Below are positions 18,459-27,411 of a stretch of DNA of 64,000 nt, piece by piece. Positions within the stretch are counted from its first letter, which is position 1, and each line of letters opens with the position of its first letter. Origin of the DNA: Photobacterium kishitanii. GTDB taxonomy: Bacteria > Pseudomonadota > Gammaproteobacteria > Enterobacterales > Vibrionaceae. The DNA is taken from the NCBI RefSeq assembly GCF_003026355.1, contig NZ_PYON01000008.1, positions 1 through 64,000 on the forward strand. The letters run 5' to 3'. Under the pieces are notes generated by a model. It searched no databases. It was not told where the DNA came from and saw only the letters and a list, made by a program, of their open reading frames with translations. The translations under genes and the position numbers were made by a program.

Positions 18459-20567
18459 TTATTGCGGTTGATGGTCTATGGCTTTAAGGAATAATGCAAT
18501 TTCTTTTGAAAGTAATGCTATCAATGCATTGTTATCAAGACGGTAGATTTCATCTTCGATATAAGTGAAAGATTGATAAATAAACTTTTCTTGCTTAGAA
18601 ATATGCTTGAATAATTCCGTATGATTTAATGTTTGTTGTAACAGTTGTTGCAGTTGTATTAGTGAGTGCGTCGCGCTTTTTAATTCTGCTTCAATCTCAT
18701 CATTAAGTATTATATTTTCTTTACTTTCATTTATTTGAGTTAATATACGTAAAATTATATTAGAGCTACGGCTACAAAGAAGGATATGTTCACTTGTTTG
18801 TGAATTGCGTTGTGGTTCGCCTAAATATCCCATCCAATGATCAAAGAGGTTGGTATCGTAGACAACACAATTTTGGAAGTGATGCTGTAACTTTTCAGTG
18901 TGTTTTTGGTCTTTATTCGATAAGTAAAGATTGAAGCTAATTAAGTAATCAATATAGCCTTTAACGGTAGTACTAAGCTGAGTTGGGAATGATTTCTTTT
19001 GCCAACCAGGGGTTAGGATAAACACAAATATAAGTGGAATAATAACACCTAATACCGTGTTATCTAGACGAGGCAACATAATATTGTCGCCTTGGCCATT
19101 GAGCGAGAAACCGGCGAATACAAATAAGGTCACAAAAAAGACCGCAAAACCATAGTGGCGTGCAGATGTATGGAAAAACAATACCGCAGCAATACAAAAT
19201 ATGAACGGTAAAATACTACTTGCCACTTGGAAATGTAATAATCCGCTTACTACAATTAAACCGCAGATAGTACCAGTTAAGCGCTGTAATAATCGTGTCC
19301 ATGTCATTGATAAATTTGGACGAAGGATAAGCAAACTTGTCATTAACGTCCAAAAACCAAAATCGAGATCCAAGAGACGAACAACGATCAGGCCAGTAGT
19401 GAGACTTAATGTTCCACGAAGTGCATGACGAAAGTAACTTGATTTTAACGTCATTTGGCTGGTTAATTTAGAAATAATATCACGCCATTTCCAAGTTAAA
19501 ACTATCGGTTTTACGATTGTAGGATTGGTGATAGTACTCGATTGATTTTTGAGCTCGCATAATGAAAGATAAATAATATCGAGCTTATTAATAAAAGATT
19601 GTGCAGCGATTGCCTCTTGCTGGGCTTCCGCGGGTACTTGATAGCGACGTAATGCTTCAAAATCAACATTTGGCAGTGCTAAATGGTGGACATTATTGAC
19701 ACTCACTTGTGCGAGGTATTGGCTAATTTGTTGATCCGCGTGATGGATATGTTCTAACCATTGTGGGCAACTCTGCTTTAAAAGTGGTGTCGAGGTGAAA
19801 TACATTAGCCGTGTTTGTTCATTAATATGTTCCGCTATTTTTAAAAAGCGGTAGATATCTTGTAATTTTGCACTGTCTTCACCACAACTAAATTGTTGGT
19901 GGATCCGATATTCAAGTGTGTGTGACAGAGTCGCTATTTTTGAGCGTAATTGGGCTGATTGAATGAATAGCTGGTTTTTATCGGTGGAGAATACAAAGCC
20001 TTGATCATGGATCATCAGTTTTTTAGCGAGTGCTTGGTAAAGGTCCGATAAAATATCTTTTGATTCTTGATTGGGTAGAAAAGTAATGGCTAATGCTTGC
20101 CAGAAAATGTACCACATTGCACCGCCAGTTAGCCACATAGGTATTAACCATACAGGGCGCCCTTCAAGGTGTAATAACATGGCATAGATGGCTAATAGAA
20201 TAGCAGCGAAACCAATCGCTCCTAAACGTGGCGTTAATACTGCGAGCATAAAGAGCGCAAAACTAACAATTGCTAATGATCCAACAAATAACAATGAGTG
20301 TGGAAAAACGACTTCAATACCTAAACTGATTAAGAAAAATAATGGTAAAGCAATCGCAAAATCTAAAATACGATATTTAGTTACGCTAGATGTATCAGCA
20401 AAACCACAACTGATGCTACCGAGTGAGAATGCAATTCCCATGGTGACATGTCCCATGAGAAATAGAGGAATAGAGCAACTAATAAAACTAAGGGCTGCAA
20501 TATTTGTCCTTAGATTAAAAAAAGTTCGTAATGATGGATAACGAAGTAAAATATTTGATTGAATCAT
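18459..20567 (-). CDS. yccS: YccS/YhfK-family inner-membrane protein
   Basis: The protein (702 residues from ATG 20567; a GTG at 20576 is also possible) has two blocks of five to six membrane helices (about 20-155 and 390-520), separated and followed by cytoplasmic helical regions. This is the FUSC-like layout of YccS. The motif WTLMTSLLILRPNLSMTW in the second block is typical. The family is related to aromatic-acid exporters, but the substrate of YccS is not established. The downstream partner is the secreted DUF3157-like gene. Confidence 0.85.
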   Translation of the reverse strand: MIQSNILLRYPSLRTFFNLRTNIAALSFISCSIPLFLMGHVTMGIAFSLGSISCGFADTSSVTKYRILDFAIALPLFFLISLGIEVVFPHSLLFVGSLAIVSFALFMLAVLTPRLGAIGFAAILLAIYAMLLHLEGRPVWLIPMWLTGGAMWYIFWQALAITFLPNQESKDILSDLYQALAKKLMIHDQGFVFSTDKNQLFIQSAQLRSKIATLSHTLEYRIHQQFSCGEDSAKLQDIYRFLKIAEHINEQTRLMYFTSTPLLKQSCPQWLEHIHHADQQISQYLAQVSVNNVHHLALPNVDFEALRRYQVPAEAQQEAIAAQSFINKLDIIYLSLCELKNQSSTITNPTIVKPIVLTWKWRDIISKLTSQMTLKSSYFRHALRGTLSLTTGLIVVRLLDLDFGFWTLMTSLLILRPNLSMTWTRLLQRLTGTICGLIVVSGLLHFQVASSILPFIFCIAAVLFFHTSARHYGFAVFFVTLFVFAGFSLNGQGDNIMLPRLDNTVLGVIIPLIFVFILTPGWQKKSFPTQLSTTVKGYIDYLISFNLYLSNKDQKHTEKLQHHFQNCVVYDTNLFDHWMGYLGEPQRNSQTSEHILLCSRSSNIILRILTQINESKENIILNDEIEAELKSATHSLIQLQQLLQQTLNHTELFKHISKQEKFIYQSFTYIEDEIYRLDNNALIALLSKEIALFLKAIDHQPQ

Positions 20568-20681
20568 TGTCAGCACAGTAGTTAATGAAAAATGCGTATT
20601 ATTATAATTTATCGCTTGTTGGTATAATTAGCCAGTGTGATGGCTGATTTTAGTGATAAAAATACAGGAAAAAATGATTCA

Positions 20682-21398
20682 TCAGAGACTTTTATATACC
20701 GCAATAACACCACAAATTAAGCATAAAGATAACGCGCCATAACGAATGGTTTCTTTCGGTAAAGATTGTGTCGTTTTTAATGCTAGCCAATATCCTGCCC
20801 ATGCAGCAGGCAGTAAGGGTAAGGTTAACCACAGTTTTTCGAGATTTAAAAATCCAGCAGGAATCAAGGTTATTAATGAGATAATTGAACTAAAAACAAA
20901 AAAAGCAGATAGATTACCACGGAGTTGATTCGCTTCTTGATGCTGTAATAGTATGGCCATTGGTGGTCCTCCAATGGCAGAACTAGTACCAAATAATCCA
21001 GAGAAAAATCCAGCGATAACCATTCTTGTTGGCGTTGGTTCAATTCTAAAAGGCATTATGCTAATAAAAACGGCCAGTAATACTAATAAACCAACCCACA
21101 ATGATAAAGTTTGAGTTGAGACAAAAACCAGTAAAGTGGCACCAGCAATAGATCCTGGAATACGACCAAAGATCGCCATCTTTAATCCTCCTAATTCAAT
21201 ATTGCTTCGGTACTTGAGGCTATTAAGCAATGAAATAAACAATGCGACTAAACAGATAGGAGCGGGAACATATTGAGGGGCAATAATAATAAGAATAGGC
21301 GCTGAAACTATAGCGAGCCCAAAGCCGATAGCTGTTTGTACAAAAGACCCTACAAAGATCATAGCAATGGCAAGTAAAGTCGTTGGTTCGATGATCAT
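20682..21398 (-). CDS. TauE/SafE-family membrane permease
   Basis: This protein of about 238 residues has eight predicted membrane helices and the two TauE/SafE repeat motifs, GSFVQTAIGFGLAIVSAPIL and FFSGLFGTSSAIGGPPMA. Family members export sulfite, sulfoacetate or related organic sulfur anions. I chose ATG 21398, preceded by AAGAAG; the longer frame starts with TTG at 21425. It stands alone, so its substrate cannot be inferred from neighbours. Confidence 0.85.
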   Translation of the reverse strand: MIIEPTTLLAIAMIFVGSFVQTAIGFGLAIVSAPILIIIAPQYVPAPICLVALFISLLNSLKYRSNIELGGLKMAIFGRIPGSIAGATLLVFVSTQTLSLWVGLLVLLAVFISIMPFRIEPTPTRMVIAGFFSGLFGTSSAIGGPPMAILLQHQEANQLRGNLSAFFVFSSIISLITLIPAGFLNLEKLWLTLPLLPAAWAGYWLALKTTQSLPKETIRYGALSLCLICGVIAVYKSL

Positions 21399-21508
21399 AG
21401 TCGTCTTCTTATTAAAAGGGAGCAATAAAGTGACTGCAAAATAATATTATTAGCGTTTAATGTAAATAATAAACTGTCTAGAGAGAGAATAATTGCGAAT
21501 CGTTAAAT

Positions 21509-23287
21509 CTAAGGAGGAGAAACCATCGATAAAGTACATTGTTGGGTCTTATCGATACAGTCAATCTGTAATTGAATATTACTGAGCCACTGTTGCTGAT
21601 TAAGAGCTGACCATTCCATTGATGCTTGCCGTTCTCCAGCTTTATAAGTAATGGTGTAATCTGCCGCAGTCAGTCCTTCAATCATGAAAAAACCGTCATC
21701 TTCAATCTTATAAGTGAGTTGATGTTGGGTATTGTTGTTGATAAATGTAATCGTAGCTTCTGAATGACCATCAAAATTAGTAATGATACCGTCAAGACCA
21801 AAAACCCTATTTAGACGAACGATAACATCAGTAATTCCACCTTTCTGAGTGTTGATTAATAGTGGGTTATATTGTGGTTGCAAGTTAATATCGATGGTTT
21901 TGGGATTCAGTTTTAATGCGATGTTATCGGCTATAGCGACACCATCTAATACAAAAATACCATTGGCGTCTGACCGTGTTTTTTTACGATAGATACTAAG
22001 GCCAATATTAGGTACTGGCGTGCCAGTATGATCGACGATTTGGCCTCTTACCGTAGCATAACCATAGTGATTAGGATCAATTGATGAGAGTTGCCAATCA
22101 GTTACTTTTGAAATTTTTAAGCCATAACTATAGCTAGCTAATAATGAAATTGAATCATGTGTCGCATTCGCGGTCAGTTTTATATTTTGGTTGAATTCAA
22201 CAGCAACAGATGCTGATACGGTAAGTTCTTTTTTGTAGGAAGCACGAATGTTGTAATAACTTTGATTTGAAGTGATTATTGATGAAAAAAAGCAGTTAAC
22301 ACATTGATAACGGTAATTTGCATTATACAATAATTCGCTATATTGAGATGATTGAAGTAGCTCTAATTCCAATGTTTCTGTTGTACTTCTTATATAATTG
22401 GTTGTAAAAGTATACTCCGTATAAGGATTATTATTAGTATGAATATCATTGATCATTAATGAAGCAGATAAGTATGAGTTTAGTTGAGAACGAATGATAA
22501 TATTGGTATTAATTTTGGTTTTAGTTTGAATAGCATTAATATTGAATGAAGCAATACTATTGTAGTAACGGTATTCAAGTTGGTTAAATCTGGTATCATC
22601 ATCGTTACTAAAAAGATCTGAACGATTATAATTAATTTTCAGATAATGGTTAGCATTAAAATTAAAATCAACTTCACCTAATAACTTATTTTCCTTTGCA
22701 ATCCAAGCGAAGGTGATGCCTATATTCGATGTTGGAATTGCACGAAATCCAGCAGTGAGCTCTGTTGCTAATGTAGAGTGAAAAGCACTAATACCTAACG
22801 TAAAGTTATCTTTTATTCCGTAACTGAAGCGAGAGCGTTTACGTTGATTTCTATCCATTTCGCCCTGAATAGAATAAGCAAAATATCCTTGTTTTAATAC
22901 TGATTCTGATGTGTTGGCAATGTGAATTTGAGTGTTGACGATTTCACCAATACCAATACGCTCTTTAAAATTAACCATATCACCAGGCATTACCGAAAAG
23001 CCGTCAACAATATATCTACCTGAGTCGTTTGCCTGAACAGTTTTAACGAAAATACCATTAACATAAATATCAACGTACGCATTAGCAAGTGTGCTTCTTT
23101 CATCATAGAAACTACCTTCGCCATTAGTTTCATAATTCGTTAGGCTGTAGCCATTTTTAGTTTGGAAAATATTATTTGTTATTGATTCAGGTATAACAAC
23201 ATTACCTATTGTTAGGCTCGCATCTGCGATCAGGTCCTCATAGAAATAGCGGTAGTAGGTAAGGGCGTTATCACTACCCGATTGCAT
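21509..23287 (-). pseudogene. Pilus outer-membrane usher, C-terminal part (frameshifted)
   Basis: This 592-residue frame looks like the barrel and C-terminal plug region of a chaperone-usher outer-membrane usher. It holds many amphipathic beta strands, a central YVDIYVNGIFVKTVQ segment and two C-terminal Ig/CNA-like carboxypeptidase-regulatory folds (GQIVDHTGTPVPNIGLSI; GLDGIITNFDG). The ATG at 23287 is internal: the frame continues upstream past an A9 tract into the frame of the N-terminal part. Together the two parts give about 815 residues, a normal usher length. It is the last gene of the pilus operon. Confidence 0.75.
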
Positions 23288-23955
23288 TGATATATCGATA
23301 AATTGCTGGTAGTTGCGAAAAAAAAATCGCTTGCTACCTCAGTGTTAATTTGTTGGGTATTATATTGGCTGCTAAGTGCTAAACGACTTTGTATCATTGT
23401 TGTATTCGTCGGTGATATACGGGGTTGAGTCGCTAATTTTTTTATTTGTTTGGCTTTTTCTATAGAAATACGGCGAGCGCGGTCTATTGCTTTTTGAATA
23501 TCTGTAGGTGAAAGGTATTGCGTTTGTATGTTTAAAATATAGCTATCAGTATCCCAATAAACATTGGCATTGAAACAAATGGCAATATCTTTCCAATGTA
23601 ACCAATATTGTTCTTCAATATAATGGACATTAATATTATGTACTTTTTTGTTTGTTGTGGAATTACAGTGTTTTTCTTTAAAATTGATGGTTGTTTGACC
23701 ATCATTAGGTCTTAATGCTATAAAATAATGACAACGCTCACTATCACACTTTCTATCAAGTCCATAGAGTAATGGTAGTAGCGTTGATATATTTAAATAA
23801 GGTGTTTCATCATCAAGTAGCACTCTAAAAAATGAGTCATAACGTTCATTCGTTTTAATCTCAATAAATGCCTCTGATAACTCATCTGCAAATAATGATG
23901 CAGAAATAAAATAAATTAACAGGTAGCTATAAACACACTTTTTGCTGTTCATCAT
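23230..23955 (-). pseudogene. Pilus usher, N-terminal part (frameshifted)
   Basis: This frame begins with a signal peptide (about 1-23, ending LFADE), followed by the N-terminal periplasmic domain expected to bind chaperone-subunit complexes, with four cysteines. After the T9 tract (minus-strand sense) the frame goes out of register, and the last about 25 residues are not usher-like; it stops at 23230, overlapping the C-terminal frame. One added T restores a single usher. Its start overlaps the chaperone gene by 29 bases. Confidence 0.72.
23318..23326. repeat. Homopolymer A9/T9 tract at the usher frameshift
   Basis: Nine A on the plus strand (nine T in coding sense) sit exactly at the register change between the two usher frames. 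Tracts of this length are classic slipped-strand sites for on/off switching and also classic base-call error sites. Confidence 0.85.
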
Positions 23956-24610
23956 TAATCTTTATTGTTGTTTTTCCATTATAAGCAATATCTAGATCTG
24001 ATTGACGAAGAAGAATAAATTGCTTATATGTATCGGCACCTAACAATTCTATTTTTTTTTGATAGCGTGAGTTGTTAATGATTGTTAAATGATTTTTACT
24101 GCATTTAATAATAGCCTTTGGTGGTGTTGTTCTATCCTTTTTTTGGTAGTAAATAGGAATGGATGAATTAACAAGCATTGCTAGATCAAATGAAATTGAT
24201 GTGTCTTCATCGGTGGGTGGGTTTAATTTTTTTATTACTTCCTGAGTGAATTTTAAATGAGTACGGTATTCGCCACTCAAGTAGTTATTAGGGATATCTG
24301 AAATACGCAGCCTTATAATTTTTCGTTCGTTTGGCATCAAGGTACTTATAACGGGAGGAGAAACACGTAGAAAAGGGGTAAGATCTTCATTTTTTTGATT
24401 AATATTCTTATGACGAGTTTGATATTTTGACATAGGTGATTCAACAAAGGAGGGAGATATTCGTACTCTAATAGATTTGTCTCCAGTGTTAGACACGAGA
24501 AATTTTTGAGTTGTATTTGCTTCTGTAGTGATCACTCGTAATGGCGCTATTTTCATGTTTGCCATTGAGTAATTAGAAAAAAACATTATAAATATTAATA
24601 GCCTATACAT
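23927..24610 (-). CDS. PapD-like periplasmic pilus chaperone
   Basis: This 227-residue protein has a signal peptide (about 1-17) and the two-domain immunoglobulin layout of pilus chaperones. The first domain carries KIAPLRVITTEANTTQKFLV and the conserved hydrophobic-edge segment FLRVSPPVISTLMPNERKII, whose Arg-Lys pattern anchors subunit C termini. It delivers subunits to the usher encoded next. It lies 12 bases after the second pilus subunit gene and overlaps the usher start by 29 bases. It is divergent from FimC/PapD, with an AT-rich coding sequence. Confidence 0.82.
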   Translation of the reverse strand: MYRLLIFIMFFSNYSMANMKIAPLRVITTEANTTQKFLVSNTGDKSIRVRISPSFVESPMSKYQTRHKNINQKNEDLTPFLRVSPPVISTLMPNERKIIRLRISDIPNNYLSGEYRTHLKFTQEVIKKLNPPTDEDTSISFDLAMLVNSSIPIYYQKKDRTTPPKAIIKCSKNHLTIINNSRYQKKIELLGADTYKQFILLRQSDLDIAYNGKTTIKINDEQQKVCL

Positions 24611-24622
24611 TTTTATTCCTTG

Positions 24623-25036
24623 TTATTTCACATACTCAGCATGTAACATGAGTGAAGTGACTGACTCTCCACTTTTCATGTTTGCCGGTATGATAATTGT
24701 TCCATCAATACTTAACTTCTTTGAGTAACCTTTAGAATCTATTGCAACGAGTCCTTTCGTATTAAATCCATCTCTGTACTTTATATTTTTGATGAAAATA
24801 CTATTATTATTGTTATTTAATGCATCAATTTTTATATAAGAGTTTGGCTTTCCTTTTAATTTAAAACTAAAACTGCCATTTTCAATATTATCTTTAGAAA
24901 ATTTAACTTGTTGTGAATAATTGCTTTCAATAACAGTGATTATAATATTTTCTTGTTCAATAAAATCAATAGCAAAAATATTTGTACTTATAAAAAGGAA
25001 AGCAAATAAATAATTATTGATATACAACCGTAACAT
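24623..25036 (-). CDS. Second pilus subunit or tip protein of the chaperone-usher operon
   Basis: I do not recognise a named family, but the protein has a signal peptide (MLRLYINNYLFAFLFISTNIFA is 22 residues, about 1-22), a length of 137 residues, beta-strand-rich sequence and a C terminus ending in alternating hydrophobics (SLMLHAEYV), which resembles the end of the upstream pilin. I chose the ATG at 25036 because the signal peptide starts there; a longer frame begins at 25060. It overlaps the pilin gene by 23 bases. It is probably a minor or adhesive subunit. Confidence 0.6.
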   Translation of the reverse strand: MLRLYINNYLFAFLFISTNIFAIDFIEQENIIITVIESNYSQQVKFSKDNIENGSFSFKLKGKPNSYIKIDALNNNNNSIFIKNIKYRDGFNTKGLVAIDSKGYSKKLSIDGTIIIPANMKSGESVTSLMLHAEYVK

Positions 25037-25469
25037 TAAACGATCCAGTGTAGTTACCAACGGTCAGTGCTCCTACTGCATTATCTATATCAGCCGTACC
25101 ACCGGCTTTCACTTCTGTTGCACCACTTAATACAATCGATGAGTGATTAAGATTAATACCTATAATTGGGATGGTTTTTGTTCCATCTGTCGTATGAGTT
25201 AAAGTCGCTGTTGTGTCGGTTGTAATATCTGTTGTTGTTCCATCGTGACCACTAATAGTGAATGTCGCTGCACCTCCATCAGTGGTAGCAACAATGACAT
25301 CTTCCGTTCGATCTGAGAATATCGTACCAAAGTCTAACGGACTGGTTTCTGCGATGGATAGAGGAGGTATAATCTCAATGGTTGCTTGAATACTTCCCAC
25401 TTCGGCTTGTGCTAACGATGGCATTATTGCTAATGCAACAAAAGCTAATTTTCTCATCGAGTTGCGCAT
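25014..25469 (-). CDS. DUF4402-like major pilin subunit
   Basis: This 151-residue secreted protein has a signal peptide ending AQA (residue 22), followed by the DUF4402-type opening ATIEIIPPLSIAETSPLDFG and a Thr/Gly-rich beta-sandwich body ending NVTVVYQ. DUF4402 proteins are often encoded beside pilus chaperones and ushers and act as structural subunits. A strong GAGGAAG site lies before ATG 25469. It is the first gene of the operon, as expected for a major subunit. It is richer in GC than the three genes after it. Confidence 0.75.
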   Translation of the reverse strand: MRNSMRKLAFVALAIMPSLAQAEVGSIQATIEIIPPLSIAETSPLDFGTIFSDRTEDVIVATTDGGAATFTISGHDGTTTDITTDTTATLTHTTDGTKTIPIIGINLNHSSIVLSGATEVKAGGTADIDNAVGALTVGNYTGSFNVTVVYQ

Positions 25470-25707
25470 ACTACTTCCTCTTATTTGATTACATTTTTCA
25501 CCTTATTTAAAGTTAGTTGATGAAATTATGAAACTCAATTAATCGATAGCGATGAGGTGGAATAAAAATTAAACAAAATTCCCACTAAAAATCATTAATA
25601 TTCAATTGGTTATTTTTGTGGTTGGTTTTTTAATGTTAGATAAATAGAATATTCTTATATTTAAGAAGTTTTATGTTGTAGTGTTTATAATTGAAGTGTG
25701 TTTAATT
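25470..25707 (-). promoter_or_regulatory. Upstream region of the pilus operon
   Basis: This AT-rich gap between the preceding gene's terminator and the pilin start must contain the pilus promoter. I see no invertible repeats of the fim-switch type and no confident -35/-10 pair. Confidence 0.4.
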
Positions 25708-25746
25708 AAACAATAAAAATAGCAAAGAATGCTACTTTTATTGTTT
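25708..25746 (-). terminator. Terminator after the small membrane-protein gene
   Basis: A 17-bp stem with one mismatch (25708-25724 and 25730-25746) and a five-base loop lies 22 bases downstream of the minus-strand gene. It separates that gene from the pilus operon. Confidence 0.7.
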
Positions 25747-25767
25747 AGGGTTATATTTGAATTAAAT

Positions 25768-26250
25768 CTATTTCTCTATTATTTTTTCAACAAAGTGAAT
25801 ATAGATAATTAATATTATATTGATGCTAAATAAATTCAGTAAATATTCAGCATCACGCGCATTAGAGAGTGTTTCACTAAAAAGCATTATGACGGTGACG
25901 ATGAATGATGCTAGTGCTGACTTTATTAGCCATGGTCTTGTTTTATTAATAAGGAATTCTTTATTAATAATCGACATGAATATAAATAAAAAGGGTAGGC
26001 ACTGTAATACTATTATTATAGGGAATAAGATATCAAAAAAAGGTGAAAAAAACAAATGACCTATTCGGCTCTTATCCCAGTTGCCGACAATATGATCATG
26101 CCAACCGTTCCATGTTAAACCGTAATAGGCTGTTTGAGGATGAATTATCCCTAAAGAAATGCCGACTATTTTATCAAGAAAACCATGTTTTAACCAATAT
26201 GCTGCTAAAAACAATTGAAGGGGTATTATATATAAAGAAATTTTTTTCAC
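25768..26250 (-). CDS. Unknown small inner-membrane protein
   Basis: I do not recognise this 160-residue protein. It has four likely membrane helices (about 5-22, 68-95, 108-125 and 135-153) with a Trp/His-rich loop (YYGLTWNGWHDHIVG) between the first two. The layout is loosely like small DoxX-type proteins, but no motif supports that. It is very AT-rich, like the neighbouring pilus genes, and stands alone with its own terminator. Confidence 0.55.
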   Translation of the reverse strand: MKKISLYIIPLQLFLAAYWLKHGFLDKIVGISLGIIHPQTAYYGLTWNGWHDHIVGNWDKSRIGHLFFSPFFDILFPIIIVLQCLPFLFIFMSIINKEFLINKTRPWLIKSALASFIVTVIMLFSETLSNARDAEYLLNLFSINIILIIYIHFVEKIIEK

Positions 26251-26359
26251 ACGTATAGGTCCTAAAAATAATGTAAGTTTATAATAGTTATTTATTAACG
26301 TAATATTTTATTTGAATTTAAATATAAATGGAATTGAGATCACAAAATAGGTAATTAAT

Positions 26360-26397
26360 AAAAATGACATTCACCCTGTAAATATAACAAGGTGAAT
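26360..26397 (-). terminator. Likely terminator of the LysR gene
   Basis: ATTCACC/GGTGAAT arms at 26369-26375 and 26391-26397 form a stem interrupted by one mismatch; on the minus strand a T-rich stretch follows. Confidence 0.55.
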
Positions 26398-26399
26398 TA

Positions 26400-27290
26400 T
26401 TAAATATCATTATTTATTTCATTTAATAACCATTGACGAAATGCTTTATATTTAGGTCGTTGATCAGTGTTTTTTCTACAGACTAGATAATAGCTAGCGG
26501 TTGCATCTATAGCGGGTAATGGATTAATCAAGGTCTTTTCAGCTAGAGCCTTTTGAGCAAATTGGTAACGACCCATCACAATTCCCAAAGAGTTTAAAGC
26601 TGCTTTCATATAAAGATCACTATGGTTAAAGCTGTATTTTTTTAGATTTGGGTTTATATCACTACCGATAATATCTAACCATTGTTGCCATGCTTGAGAT
26701 TGGCTACGGTGAATAAATGTTGCGTTGCGTAAGCCTTCAATACCATGTTGCTCAAGGTTTAGTTGTTGGGCATATTCGGCAGTACATAGAGGCATACGTT
26801 GCTCATTTAATATTTTTTCGTAGTGTAAGTTTGTTGGTGGTGATTCAAGGTAATAAATAGCAACATCTATCGGTTCATAATCAAAATCATAAGCATTATT
26901 TTGAGCTTGTAGACGAATATCTAAATTAGGGTAACGTTGTTGAAAGCGGGCTAATCGAGGCATTAACCAATATGAAGCAAACCCATTTGAGGTGCCAATA
27001 TAGAGTTCACCACTTAACTCGTCATGAGTGATGTCGTTTAGTTCGGTGTAAATATTATCAAATGAAAGTGAGACTGTTATTTTGAGGCGTTCACCTTCAG
27101 GGGTAAGTGCAAGTTGCCGTGTTTTTCTAATAAATAGTTTAAACCCCAACTGTTGCTCAAGTTTTTTCATCCTATGACTAACAGCACTTTGTGACATATT
27201 AAGTTCTTGTGCCGCTAGAGTAAAACTTAACGTCCGAGCGGCAATATTGAATACATGCATATTGGCCATGAATATCTGCTGGTCACCCAT
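26400..27290 (-). CDS. LysR-family regulator (DsdC/GcvA-like), probably of the chb-like genes
   Basis: This 296-residue LysR protein has the winged HTH at residues 10-70 (FTLAAQELNMSQSAVSHRMK), followed by an effector domain. The opening segment and the YIGTSNGFASYWLMPRLARF stretch resemble the GcvA/DsdC branch. It is transcribed divergently from the GH4 gene with a 121-bp shared region, the usual LysR arrangement, so it probably activates the GH4-ChbG genes. The effector is unknown; phosphorylated beta-glucosides or chitobiose are reasonable guesses. Confidence 0.85.
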   Translation of the reverse strand: MGDQQIFMANMHVFNIAARTLSFTLAAQELNMSQSAVSHRMKKLEQQLGFKLFIRKTRQLALTPEGERLKITVSLSFDNIYTELNDITHDELSGELYIGTSNGFASYWLMPRLARFQQRYPNLDIRLQAQNNAYDFDYEPIDVAIYYLESPPTNLHYEKILNEQRMPLCTAEYAQQLNLEQHGIEGLRNATFIHRSQSQAWQQWLDIIGSDINPNLKKYSFNHSDLYMKAALNSLGIVMGRYQFAQKALAEKTLINPLPAIDATASYYLVCRKNTDQRPKYKAFRQWLLNEINNDI

Positions 27291-27411
27291 ATTTTGACTC
27301 TCTTTTATTTTTATACATGAACAAAACTAATTTATAGCGGTTATTTGTTCGTTTGTGAAGTGTATTGGTTATGGTTTTAATAGGCTCATCTTAATCAAAG
27401 GACACTGAACG

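Noticed and set aside
25470-25767. Invertible promoter switch of the pilus operon
   Set aside because: No pair of short inverted repeats flanking the promoter and no recombinase gene nearby; the only repeat is a terminator hairpin.
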